Shown: positions 1-7,295 of the stretch, one piece after another
Numbering within the stretch: the first letter of the stretch is position 1
Layout: the number at the start of each line of letters is the position of its first letter
Assembly (NCBI GenBank): GCA_022574065.1
Contig: JACZST010000003.1
Coordinates: 1 to 26,746, forward strand
Direction of reading: 5' to 3'
DNA: 26,746 nt
DNA from: Acidobacteriota bacterium
GTDB lineage: Bacteria; Actinomycetota; Acidimicrobiia; Spongiisociales; UBA5794
Notes under the pieces: generated by a model
Database searches by the model: none
The model's input: only the letters and a program-made list of their open reading frames with translations
Told to the model about the DNA's origin: nothing
Translations under genes and position numbers: made by a program

Positions 1-2
1 TC

Positions 3-890
3 TTCGACCGCGAACCGCACGCGCTCTTTGGCGAGGAAGTGAAGACGCGCAACACGATCGTCTTTCGCAGCGAGACAGCCGGAACGAGCTCGGCCGCGGC
101 GATCGAGACCGGCCCGCTGCGCAAGTGGACGAGTCGTCAGCGTGCGCAGCTCTTCGACACCATCGACTTCACGCCACTAGTCAGGATCTCGATCGTAGCC
201 GGGATCCCCAAGCTGGCGGGCGAGGAGCCCGCCGCAGTTTTTGCCCAACTCGGGCGCCAGGCGTCCAGCCTGCGCGAGATGTGCGTAGCCGTGAGCTCGT
301 GCTTGCCTGAAGAGGCGGCCTCTGACCGTCATGCGGAGCGCGTGTTTGTCGCAGGCACGGCCTACAACTTCCTCAACGCCTTTCGGTTGCATCGCAGCCT
401 TCCTGCGCAGCGCGCGCCGTGGAGTTCGAGCAAGCTACATGCCCTCGATTTCGCGACCGAAGCCGACGCTACGCGAGCCTTCGCCATCCTCAGCAGCCGT
501 GTTGCATACTGGCTGTGGCATGTGAGCGAGGACGGGTTCCACGTCACGCGCTCCTTCGTGCTGAGCCTGCCCTTTGGCGACAGGCTCTTCGACGACGCTC
601 AGAGAGATACCCTGACCATGCTCGGAGCTCACTTGTGGGGCGACGTTCAGGCCCAACAGATCATCAGTGTCAACGGAGGTCGTCAGACGGTTGCGTACCG
701 GCCGCATGCCAGCGAAGGCCTCCGAGACGAGATCGACAGACTGCTCCTCAGGGCGCTCGATGTAGCACCGGCCTTCATCGAATACCTGCGTGCGTTCACG
801 CGTACCGTGGTCGCCGTCGATGAACACGACGAGACACGCCGGCGCTTCACCAACCATTTTTCCGAGAGAGGACGCCGATGCCCCGAGTAA
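3..890 (+). CDS. C-terminal part of a probable DNA methyltransferase / R-M specificity protein (5' end outside window)
   Basis: The frame is open from the first bases of the window, so the N-terminus is missing and about 296 residues are visible. The only recognisable segment is near the left edge, ALFGEEVKTRNTIVF (from position 24). It resembles the segment seen in C-terminal halves of N6-adenine DNA methyltransferases of the TaqI/Eco57I type, just past the catalytic domain. The catalytic NPPY and SAM motifs would lie upstream of the window, so the reaction cannot be read here. The rest would be a target-recognition or helical specificity region. The stop codon overlaps the next methyltransferase gene by 13 bases, so the two are one operon with the nuclease gene that follows. 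Asymmetric-site systems such as BfiI use two methyltransferases with one nuclease, which would fit. An unrelated defence protein remains possible. Confidence 0.45.
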   Translation, partial: FDREPHALFGEEVKTRNTIVFRSETAGTSSAAAIETGPLRKWTSRQRAQLFDTIDFTPLVRISIVAGIPKLAGEEPAAVFAQLGRQASSLREMCVAVSSCLPEEAASDRHAERVFVAGTAYNFLNAFRLHRSLPAQRAPWSSSKLHALDFATEADATRAFAILSSRVAYWLWHVSEDGFHVTRSFVLSLPFGDRLFDDAQRDTLTMLGAHLWGDVQAQQIISVNGGRQTVAYRPHASEGLRDEIDRLLLRALDVAPAFIEYLRAFTRTVVAVDEHDETRRRFTNHFSERGRRCPE

Positions 891-1765
891 CTGACGCGAT
901 CAAGAAGAAGAGTATACTGACCAAGGAAGAGTGGCGCGAGTACACCAAGACGGTGTGGCACATCGCGAACACGACTCACGACGAGCACCCAGCCGTCTTT
1001 CCGGTCGAGATTCCACATCGCCTCATCAAGCTCTTCAGCTGGCATGGTGAAACCGTGCTCGATCCATTCGCCGGTACCGGCACAACTGCTGAGGCGGGCG
1101 TGCCCCTCGGCCGCAAGGTGCTCTGTGTCGATCAGAGCAAGACGTACACCAACATCATCCGGCGCGATTGCAACCACCTGAAGAACGACTGTTTGACGGC
1201 AGCGGAACTCCTGGAAGTGGTGCACGGCGACAGCCGGAACCTCTCCTTCGTCGAAGATGATTCGGTCTCACTCATCGTTTCCAGCCCGCCGTACTGGAAC
1301 AAGGCCAACTACGGCAGGGCTCGTGCGAACATCGGCAACGTCGCGGGCTACCGCCGTTTCCTCGAAGAGATCCGGCTGGTCTTTGAAGAGTGCTTCCGTG
1401 TGCTCCAACCAGGCCGCAAGTGCTGCCTCGTGACAGCCAACGTTAATCAACACACCGACCACGGCCTTTTGACGTTCCCGCTCGCCGCTGACTATGGGGT
1501 GATGCTGCGCGAGATCGGTTTCGTGATGGTTACCGAGGTCATCTGGTCGAAGGACGGAACCGGTGGCCGGTGGGGGTCTGCCAATGCACAGCGGCCCATC
1601 TTCGGGAGCTACCCGTATCCGCCGAACTTTCTCTTCAAGAACGTTCACGAGTACGTCCTGGTCTTTTCCAAGCCACCGTTGAAGAAATCGAAGGGTCCCA
1701 ACGCCCTGCCGTACGATGAGATTATGGCCGCGCCGCGCCAGCGCAACGGCAGGGCTCGGGAGTAG
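878..1765 (+). CDS. site-specific DNA methyltransferase, probably N4-cytosine, with motif I before motif IV
   Basis: This 295-residue protein would transfer a methyl group from S-adenosylmethionine to DNA and protect host sites from the nuclease encoded downstream. The SAM-binding motif I is DPFAGTGTT at residues 62-70 and the catalytic motif IV is SPPYW at residues 136-140. An SPPY rather than a DPPY or NPPY motif is usual for N4-cytosine enzymes. The segment before motif I (EHPAVFPVEIP, residues 36-46) is what normally stands at the C-terminal side of beta-class enzymes, so the order here is permuted relative to that class. The ATG at 878 follows the purine-rich stretch gagagagga and overlaps the upstream stop. 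The nuclease gene follows after 11 bases. The exact base modified and the site are not readable. Confidence 0.85.
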   Translation: MPRVTDAIKKKSILTKEEWREYTKTVWHIANTTHDEHPAVFPVEIPHRLIKLFSWHGETVLDPFAGTGTTAEAGVPLGRKVLCVDQSKTYTNIIRRDCNHLKNDCLTAAELLEVVHGDSRNLSFVEDDSVSLIVSSPPYWNKANYGRARANIGNVAGYRRFLEEIRLVFEECFRVLQPGRKCCLVTANVNQHTDHGLLTFPLAADYGVMLREIGFVMVTEVIWSKDGTGGRWGSANAQRPIFGSYPYPPNFLFKNVHEYVLVFSKPPLKKSKGPNALPYDEIMAAPRQRNGRARE

Positions 1766-1776
1766 GGAGGCCGGCG

Positions 1777-3129
1777 ATGGACTGCGAGTTTCACCTTCAA
1801 GGCCCGACATCGCCGGACACGGTTTATCTCTTCGAGGCGATCATCGGTGCCTTTCGCGGGGCAGCGTCCTGCGCGGGCATGTTCGCCTTCGCGTCGCGGG
1901 CCGGTGTAGACTCACTGATCGGAGACCCTGAAACGCAGGACTTTCTTGACGAGTCGACGATGTCGTTGCTTGTCGGCATTGACGCCGTCACCAATAGGCA
2001 TACGCTCTCCCGCCTCCAGGAGCTCGAACTCGAGCACGAGCGTCTGAACGTCCAGGTCTTCTGGAATCCAACGGACGCGCTCTTCCATCCGAAGGTGGCT
2101 CGCTTCGAGTACCCCGATGGGCGGCGCTCGATGATCGTGGGGTCGGGCAACCTAACGCCTGGCGGTCTTCGCCAGAACTTCGAGGCCTTCAGCGTCATGC
2201 GCGCTGCGGCCGACGAGATCCTCGACGATTCGTCGTGGGACCGCTTCCTCGTCGATCACGCCACGGATATCCGAGCGATCGACGAAGCGGCGCTCGAACG
2301 CGCTGCAGAAAACGTCATGCGTGGCCGGCGACGACGTCGCGACGTCGAGCCTGAGCGTGGTGCACCCGCCGAACCCGCGCTCGCAGCAGATATCGAGTTG
2401 CCCGTCGGCCGAACCGACCGCTTTCTTGTTGCTCGCGTCCCGCGAGCTGGTGGCCGATGGCACCAGGTTCACTTCAACATCGACGTCGTCGAGCAGTTCT
2501 TCCGCGTGCATCACGGCACGATGCAGCGCGTCTATCTCGTCGAGTGCCGCCAGGACGGTACCTTCGCAGAACAGGAGGTCCGCCCGTGCGTCTACAGCCA
2601 GGCCAACAAGAACCTCAAGATTGAGGTCGCGTCGCATCATGGAGATCCATACCCGGATGCTGGCCCACCGATCGCCGTCTACCGCGAGCTTCAAGCCCGT
2701 TCCTTTGCCTATATGCTTCTAATGCCAGGGGATCCGGGCTACGCTGAGATGTTTACGCTGACCGAGACTTTGCCCACCGTCGGGCGCGGCCTCGACAAAG
2801 ACCTCCCCACCGTGATCTTCGGCGACCTGCTTCACGATGGAAAGACCCAACCCGGAACCGGGGTACGACCTAGCGATAGTCGACCTATAGAACCGATCGA
2901 ACACTGCATCGCGCTCCGCAACCGGGATACCCGGGCCTCGATCGCGCACGGCAAGCCGACCGTCGGCGACGGTCACGTCGATCGCCTTGCCGGCCTTGTT
3001 CCACCTGAGCGCATTCTTGAGGAGGTTGTCGATGGCTCGCTCCAGCGCCGGCGCACGGCCCATCACCGGAGACGCGTCGGCGTCCAGACGAATCTCGCCC
3101 TCTCCGTGGCGACGGGCCCGCTCCACTGA
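1777..3129 (+). CDS. phospholipase-D-fold restriction nuclease (BfiI/NgoFVII-like), native sequence to about 2793, then read-through into antisense kinase sequence
   Basis: Probable restriction endonuclease of the R-M operon. The PLD-type active site is visible: H104-x-K106, then GSGNLTPGG at residues 122-130 and a conserved Glu at 136. This is the single HKD-like motif of BfiI-type nucleases, which dimerise to build one active site. Residues from about 210 to 325 (FNIDVVEQFF, RPCVYSQANKNLKIEV, RSFAYMLLMPGDPGY) look like the B3-type DNA-recognition domain of the same family. A strong ribosome site, agggagg, precedes the ATG. Family-like sequence ends near LPTVGRGL (about residue 339). The remaining ~111 residues are the reverse complement of the histidine kinase gene and do not look like protein. 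The 3' end is therefore lost or misassembled, and activity is uncertain. Confidence 0.75.
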   Translation: MDCEFHLQGPTSPDTVYLFEAIIGAFRGAASCAGMFAFASRAGVDSLIGDPETQDFLDESTMSLLVGIDAVTNRHTLSRLQELELEHERLNVQVFWNPTDALFHPKVARFEYPDGRRSMIVGSGNLTPGGLRQNFEAFSVMRAAADEILDDSSWDRFLVDHATDIRAIDEAALERAAENVMRGRRRRRDVEPERGAPAEPALAADIELPVGRTDRFLVARVPRAGGRWHQVHFNIDVVEQFFRVHHGTMQRVYLVECRQDGTFAEQEVRPCVYSQANKNLKIEVASHHGDPYPDAGPPIAVYRELQARSFAYMLLMPGDPGYAEMFTLTETLPTVGRGLDKDLPTVIFGDLLHDGKTQPGTGVRPSDSRPIEPIEHCIALRNRDTRASIAHGKPTVGDGHVDRLAGLVPPERILEEVVDGSLQRRRTAHHRRRVGVQTNLALSVATGPLH

Positions 3130-4086
3130 CACCTCGGCAACCTCACCGAGCGCCACTCGCTCGATGGGGAGCTCGGCGTAGCGATCGGATGCGAGGTCGA
3201 CGATCTCGGTTACCAGCGCGGAAAGGTCGATCACCTCCGCGTGCGCCGCAGAAACCAGCTCCTCGCGTAGCTCGTCGGTCAGTTGGTCGGTCTTGGCCAG
3301 GACCTCGATGTTGGTGCGTAGTGCCGTGAGCGGGGTTTTGAGCTCGTGGCCGGCATCGCGCACCAGGCGGCGCTGTTGCGCCCGCGACTCGTCGAGTGCA
3401 GCCAGCATGGCATTGAAGCTTCGCGCCAGCCTTCCCACCTCGTCGTTTGATTCGATGTGGATTCGCTCGCCGAGATCCCTGGTCCGGGCGACGTGCTCTG
3501 CAGCATCGGTGAGGTCGTCGATCGGTTTCAGCGCGCTCCTGGCCACCAGGAGCCCGATCACACCGGCAAGCAGGGAGCCGACGATCCCGACCGTCACCAG
3601 AATTGCGGCCAGCCCGGACAGGGTGGCATCGACCTCGGTGAGCGGGCGGGCGATCTGCAGGACACCTAACGGCCCTGCATCGATCGCTGCCATCCTCACG
3701 TGGACATCGTTGACCGTCTCATCGCTCAGCACGGGACCGCTGGCCACGGCGTCTTTGGACACCCCCGGCAGGGTCGGCTGATCTGCCAGTATGAACACAC
3801 CGCCGTTTGGTAGGTTCAGTTGGTAGTAGACGACATCGAAGTCGGACGGTCGTCCGCCGAGGAGGCTCGCGGGCACCCTGAATGGGCGATTCTGGGACAC
3901 GAACTGCTCGAACTGCTCTAAGCGCTCCACCGTATCCTCGACCGCCATGGCACGCCGCAGCAAGGCTGCGTCCACCTGGCCGCGTAGCTCCGCTCGGGCC
4001 GCGATGTAGGCGGCTCCGGAGACGACGATGATGGCAACGGCAACCGCAACCGCAGCAACCGTTGCGATTCTCCCGCGCAGACTCAC
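2719..4086 (-). CDS. MprB-like sensor histidine kinase, last few residues replaced at a junction
   Basis: Membrane histidine kinase of 455 residues in this frame. TM helix 1 is at about residues 6-30 and is followed by an extracytoplasmic sensor domain of about 125 residues. TM helix 2 is at about 158-184 and the HAMP linker at 185-236. The phospho-acceptor H-box DAGHELKTPLTALRTN has His247, as in mycobacterial MprB. The ATPase domain shows the N box (IDNLLKNALRWN), G1 (DRGPGIP) and G2 (GSGLGLSIVKQ). It would phosphorylate the regulator encoded upstream. The GTG at 4086 overlaps the regulator stop as GTGA, which fixes the start over a longer reading. The family-like sequence stops after EAAPDGG (about 2773). 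The usual final beta strand (TxFxLxLP) is missing and about 18 residues come from antisense of the nuclease gene. The catalytic core is intact, so it may still work. Confidence 0.88.
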   Translation of the reverse strand: MSLRGRIATVAAVAVAVAIIVVSGAAYIAARAELRGQVDAALLRRAMAVEDTVERLEQFEQFVSQNRPFRVPASLLGGRPSDFDVVYYQLNLPNGGVFILADQPTLPGVSKDAVASGPVLSDETVNDVHVRMAAIDAGPLGVLQIARPLTEVDATLSGLAAILVTVGIVGSLLAGVIGLLVARSALKPIDDLTDAAEHVARTRDLGERIHIESNDEVGRLARSFNAMLAALDESRAQQRRLVRDAGHELKTPLTALRTNIEVLAKTDQLTDELREELVSAAHAEVIDLSALVTEIVDLASDRYAELPIERVALGEVAEVSVERARRHGEGEIRLDADASPVMGRAPALERAIDNLLKNALRWNKAGKAIDVTVADGRLAVRDRGPGIPVAERDAVFDRFYRSTIARSYPGSGLGLSIVKQVAEDHGGEVFVEAAPDGGQSLGQRKHLSVARIPWH

Positions 4087-4760
4087 TCGTCGTCCCTGAG
4101 GACGTACCCGACCCCGCGCACCGTGTGGATCACCCGGGACAAACCCCCGTTCTCTGTCTTGCGGCGCAGATAGCCGACGTAGACGTCGAGCGAGTTCGAC
4201 GAAGTCTCGAAATCGAACCCCCACACATCCTCGTACAGCTGCGCTCTCGTCACCACCTTCCCGGCGTCTCGCATCAGGGTTTCGAGCAGGTCGAACTCGG
4301 TCTTGGTCAAGGAGAGCGGCTCGCCGGCCCTGCTCACCCGACGTGTCCCCAAGTTCATCTCGATCCCTGCTCCGGTGAGCACATCGGTAACGTCGCCCTG
4401 TGATCTCCGCAACAGCGCGCGGAGCCGAGCCAGCAGCTCTTCGAGGGCAAACGGTTTCGTCAGGTAGTCGTCGGCACCTGCATCCAGGCCATCAACCCGG
4501 TCACCGATCTCCCCCAGTGCGGTCAGCATCAAGATCGGCGTGGTGTAGCCGTGTGCCCTGAGGCGACGCGCCGTCTCCAGCCCGTCGACGAAAGGCATCA
4601 TCACATCGAGGATGATGGCTTCCGGCTCTCGTTCCTCCACCATCGCCAGCGCCTTCCCACCGTCGGAGGCGGTTTCGACCTCATAACCCTCGAAGGAAAG
4701 CGCTCGCGCCAAGGCCGCCCTCACATCGGGGTCGTCTTCCGCTATGAGCACTCTGTCCAC
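4083..4760 (-). CDS. OmpR/PhoB-family response regulator (MprA-like)
   Basis: DNA-binding response regulator of 225 residues, partner of the kinase encoded just downstream with a 4-base overlap. The receiver domain (residues 1-115) carries the acidic pocket E8/D9/D10, the phosphorylated Asp52 in LDVMMP, Thr80 and Lys102 in TKPF. The C-terminal winged helix (about 130-222) has the usual LTKTEFDLLETLM, RAQLYEDVWG and HTVRGVGYVL blocks. Closest known types are MprA and PrrA/TcrX of Actinobacteria, which respond to envelope stress. The start is a GTG with a clear ribosome site (ggagga, about five bases away). The pair is probably transcribed from the region above 4760. Confidence 0.93.
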   Translation of the reverse strand: MDRVLIAEDDPDVRAALARALSFEGYEVETASDGGKALAMVEEREPEAIILDVMMPFVDGLETARRLRAHGYTTPILMLTALGEIGDRVDGLDAGADDYLTKPFALEELLARLRALLRRSQGDVTDVLTGAGIEMNLGTRRVSRAGEPLSLTKTEFDLLETLMRDAGKVVTRAQLYEDVWGFDFETSSNSLDVYVGYLRRKTENGGLSRVIHTVRGVGYVLRDDE

Positions 4761-4850
4761 GACGTCCTCCCAGAGGAACGATACGGCTGTTTACGGCAAC
4801 CACGATGAAGACCTGATGAGAATCCATTGTGTGCCAATGACGGGGAACCC

Positions 4851-4893
4851 AAGTAGCCAAGTAGACAACTTGGGATACGTAATACGTAATACG
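4851..4893. repeat. short word arrays between regulator and Yip1-like gene
   Basis: Two small arrays lie in the 155-bp gap. AAGTAGCC is followed by AAGTAG (4851-4864, period 8), and ATACGTA is repeated 2.7 times (4875-4893, period 7). The AAGTAG word is the same core used in the larger array at 5521. No gene was seen in the gap. The promoter of the regulator must lie here, but I could not pick a convincing box. Confidence 0.6.
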
Positions 4894-4915
4894 GGAGCGA
4901 GGCGCAGCCGAGCGA

Positions 4916-5482
4916 CTAAAAGATCGATGCTCCGATGATCGAGACGCCGAATTGCAGCAGCAGCCACAGGAGCCAGCCCCCAATCGCGCTCGCGATGGCT
5001 TGCCGAGTATCGAAGTCGAGGCCCTGTCGGATTGCAATCACCGATGCCACCAAGGTCCAGATACCTGCCACCGGCCCCAGCAAAGGCACGACGGCGATGA
5101 CCCGAGGAGCCTGGGCATATCCGAGCACTCGCAACATCTCACCGAAATTGGTGGTGCCGCGAAACACCTTGGTCCCTATCACCATCGTGGTTGCCGCCCA
5201 TACGATCCAACCGATCACGGCAACCACCGTGCTGGTGGCGATGACGACCAGCAACCCGCCCTGGCTCGGTGTCGTCACAGAGCCGAAGCCGAGCCAGCCG
5301 CGAATTGCCTCCCACAGTCCCGCTCCGACAACATCGCCAAAGCCGATCCATGCCCCAACCGCAGCGAACATGTTGGCAATGAGCACAACGGTGAACGCCT
5401 CGCGGCTGAGCGAACGGTCGTGCTCTGCAATGTCGAAGAAATCGGAATCGAGCGCAGCGGCCCGGAACATGCGCCTGAACAT
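4916..5482 (-). CDS. Yip1-family integral membrane protein
   Basis: A 188-residue membrane protein with an N-terminal soluble stretch of about 35 residues and then about four to five hydrophobic helices (around residues 31-52, 75-100, 115-140 and 160-186). The pattern of a polar N-terminus, GLLVVIATSTVVAVIGWIVWA, the FGEMLRVLGYAQAPRV block and a final GVSIIGASIF matches bacterial Yip1-domain proteins. These have no settled biochemical role in bacteria. It could start at Met1 (5482) or Met5 (5470), and neither has a good ribosome site. It is transcribed away from comB across a repeat-rich divergent gap and has no obvious operon partner. Confidence 0.72.
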   Translation of the reverse strand: MFRRMFRAAALDSDFFDIAEHDRSLSREAFTVVLIANMFAAVGAWIGFGDVVGAGLWEAIRGWLGFGSVTTPSQGGLLVVIATSTVVAVIGWIVWAATTMVIGTKVFRGTTNFGEMLRVLGYAQAPRVIAVVPLLGPVAGIWTLVASVIAIRQGLDFDTRQAIASAIGGWLLWLLLQFGVSIIGASIF

Positions 5483-5505
5483 GGGCCCGGGAACGATAGG
5501 GAGAA

Positions 5506-5640
5506 AGTAGCCAAGGAGCCGAAGTAGCGAAGTAGCGAAGTAGCGAAGTAGCGAAGTAGCGAAGTAGCGAAGTAGCGAAGGCAGACACTGATCTGCTGAG
5601 CTACTGATCTACTGATCTGATCTACTGAGCTACTGATCCA
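5506..5640. repeat. GAAGTAGC octamer array (7 perfect copies) plus degenerate GATCTACT array
   Basis: Seven perfect head-to-tail copies of GAAGTAGC run from 5521 to 5576, preceded by degenerate units (aagtagcc, aaggagcc). A 20-bp bridge starting at 5575 (gcgaaggcagacactgatct) follows, then degenerate units of a second octamer, CTACTGAT/GATCTACT, to about 5640. The array fills the divergent gap between the Yip1-like gene and comB and ends just before the comB -10 box. The same bridge and second word recur at 8293-8367. Confidence 0.92.
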
Positions 5641-5651
5641 CTGCTCGTAAC

Positions 5652-5657
5652 TAGCAT
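5652..5657 (+). promoter_or_regulatory. -10 box for near-leaderless comB transcript
   Basis: TAGCAT lies eight bases before the ATG at 5666 and there is no Shine-Dalgarno sequence. It matches the TAnnnT actinobacterial -10 consensus and the same arrangement at other starts in this window, so a transcript with no leader or a one- to two-base leader is likely. Confidence 0.45.
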
Positions 5658-5665
5658 CGCCGCCG

Positions 5666-6349
5666 ATGAGCAAGATCTCCCGCCGGGCCGGCCTCGAGGG
5701 AGCCGCCGAGGCCTCGGGGCCGACGGCGGTGATCGACACGTTCCGTGCCTTTTCTACGACCGCGTACCTTCTGAATGCGGGGATTACCCGCCTGATCCTG
5801 ACCGATGGCTTGGATGAGGCGCGACGCATCGCCGCCTCCCTCGACCATGCCCTGTTGTGCGGTGAGGACGGCAGCAGACGCCCAGACGACTTCGACCTCG
5901 GTAACTCCCCGACCGAGGTCCTACAACGCACCGATTTGCCAGGGCGAACCGTGGTGATGCGAACCTCGGCAGGAACGCGATGCGTGGCCGCAGCCGTTGC
6001 CGGTGGTGCCGGCCCCGTCTATGCAGCAAGCCTTGCCGTTGCCGGCGCCACTGCTTGTGCGCTTGCCGACGAGCCCACCGTCACACTGGTGTCCTCCGGC
6101 GGATCCGTGACTGTGCCTCACGATGAGGACGAGCACACCGGGGACCTCATCGCCGGGATCGTCGGCGGGCATACGCCGGACTACGCCGCCGTGGTCGACG
6201 CGGTGAGGGCCGGAGCCGGTACCGCTCGGCTCCGCGCTTCGCCGTGGATCGACGACCGCGACATCGACCACTGCCTCATGGTGGACAAGTTCGATTTCGT
6301 CATGGAGGCGGCAATATCAGACGGGTTATTGACACTGACCCCGCACTAG
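5666..6349 (+). CDS. comB: 2-phosphosulfolactate phosphatase family protein (ComB-like)
   Basis: A 227-residue ComB-family protein. In methanogens ComB hydrolyses 2-phosphosulfolactate to sulfolactate on the way to coenzyme M. In bacteria the family is linked to sulfolactate metabolism or has unknown substrates. Diagnostic blocks are AVIDTFRAFSTTAYLLNAG (residues 21-39), LLCGEDGSRRPDDFDLGNSP (residues 67-86, including the GFDLGNSP-type motif) and VVMRTSAGTR (near 99-108). These correspond to the family's VIDVFRATTT, GFDLGNSP and RTTNGTR blocks. Length is normal. No other coenzyme M or sulfolactate gene is nearby, so the substrate here is inferred from family only. Translation probably starts at the 5' end of the mRNA. 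Confidence 0.82.
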   Translation: MSKISRRAGLEGAAEASGPTAVIDTFRAFSTTAYLLNAGITRLILTDGLDEARRIAASLDHALLCGEDGSRRPDDFDLGNSPTEVLQRTDLPGRTVVMRTSAGTRCVAAAVAGGAGPVYAASLAVAGATACALADEPTVTLVSSGGSVTVPHDEDEHTGDLIAGIVGGHTPDYAAVVDAVRAGAGTARLRASPWIDDRDIDHCLMVDKFDFVMEAAISDGLLTLTPH

Positions 6350-6415
6350 TCACTTTGGACGAGAGCGCGAAGCGAATCCCTCAGGTGCCCATTGGGTGCT
6401 GCCGATACAAGGCGT

Positions 6416-6619
6416 ATGGCTTGGCTGAAGATCAAGCGCGAGGAACGTGATTCCAAGAAGAACCGGGCACGGCACGCCAAGGTCACTTCGAGCAGGCTGA
6501 GTCAGGTGTTCGCCTCGACCAACGGTGTCGAGGACGCCGATCCTGAAGAGGTCGAAGCCCGCATCAGAAACATGTTCTACGGGTCGTCACGCAAGAGCGA
6601 TTCGAGCGCAGACGCATAA
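6416..6619 (+). CDS. small hypothetical basic protein
   Basis: A 67-residue protein beginning MAWLKIKREERDSKKNRARH. The N-terminal third is strongly basic, followed by a Ser-rich stretch and the helical segment DPEEVEARIRNMFYG. The ATG at 6416 has an AAGG three bases upstream, which is close for a ribosome site. A TTG at 6392 is an alternative. I do not recognise the family. It follows comB by 66 bp on the same strand and converges with the DoxX-like gene. Codon use looks coding (G/C at most third positions) and the protein has a sensible composition. Confidence 0.5.
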   Translation: MAWLKIKREERDSKKNRARHAKVTSSRLSQVFASTNGVEDADPEEVEARIRNMFYGSSRKSDSSADA

Positions 6620-6644
6620 TCGGAAGGCGCCGTCCTTTGATTGG

Positions 6645-7148
6645 CTACCCGTCCACGGCCTCATCCGGTCGGTAGAACATCATCATTTGGCCCAGCGCCC
6701 CTAGGAAGCCAAACACTCCGATCGCCAGGCCCACCCAACCGTCGAGGATGTCGGCGAGCCCGATTTCCGCATCGATCGAGATGTCACCCGGACCGGCGAT
6801 GGCTATGGCGAACGCTGCGGCAATTAGAACGAACACATATTCCCAACCCTCATCCGGTCGAGCCGTGACCCAGAACCCGGCGGCGCGATGCACCGAGAAA
6901 AAGGCCACGGTCAGGATGCCGATCACTCCCGCGGCCGCCAGCGAGGTGAGAGCGCCGACGACCAACAGAACGCCGACACCGATCTCGGTCGCCGAAGACA
7001 GGAACCATTGGAGCATGGGCTGACGGAACCCGATGCTCCCGAACCAGTTCGACGTCTTCTCCCTACCTCTGGCGTGTTTCACGCCGTGGGCGAGCAGTAT
7101 GAGCCCCACCGCCACCCTGATGATCAGCAAGCCGACGTCAATACTCAC
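6645..7148 (-). CDS. DoxX-family membrane protein
   Basis: A 167-residue integral membrane protein with four predicted helices. It opens with LLIIRVAVGLILLAHGVKH (residues 7-25), followed by the GFRQPMLQWFLSSATEIGVGVLLVVG block, which is characteristic of DoxX-like proteins. DoxX was named from a quinol oxidase subunit, but most bacterial members have no proven enzymatic role; some are linked to redox stress at the membrane. The start is GTG at 7148 with gggaggcgatct upstream as ribosome site. It is divergent from the DivIVA-like gene over a 147-bp gap and convergent with the small basic protein gene. Confidence 0.8.
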   Translation of the reverse strand: MSIDVGLLIIRVAVGLILLAHGVKHARGREKTSNWFGSIGFRQPMLQWFLSSATEIGVGVLLVVGALTSLAAAGVIGILTVAFFSVHRAAGFWVTARPDEGWEYVFVLIAAAFAIAIAGPGDISIDAEIGLADILDGWVGLAIGVFGFLGALGQMMMFYRPDEAVDG

Positions 7149-7295
7149 AGATCGCCTCCCGATAGCCTCTCAGGACCCAACGCAACTAAACCTCTTGCTA
7201 TTGCTGCCAGGTTGAATCTACCCGAGCATTACCAGCTTGGGGTCGGTTTGACTCGTTAACCTGGCGACAGACACGACTAGGCGAAAGGGCTGGCG

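Noticed and set aside
3..2793. DISARM defence locus
   Set aside because: A PLD protein and methyltransferases are present, but the DISARM helicase and DUF1998 genes are not visible, and the PLD protein has a BfiI-like recognition domain.
2794..3129. C-terminal third of the nuclease reading as a real domain
   Set aside because: It is the exact antisense of the kinase ATPase domain and shows no protein-like pattern, so it is read-through past a junction.
5521..5640. Possible CRISPR array
   Set aside because: Units are 8 bp with no spacers between them, and no cas genes are present. The other arrays (8309, 13634, 20060) fail for the same reason.
7206..7265. Inverted pair gccaggtt/aacctggc in the DoxX-DivIVA gap
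   Set aside because: Only 8 bp arms with a 44-bp separation; too easily due to chance to call an operator.
7248..7276. TTGACT as a -35 box for the DivIVA-like gene
   Set aside because: No acceptable -10 hexamer lies 16-19 bases downstream.
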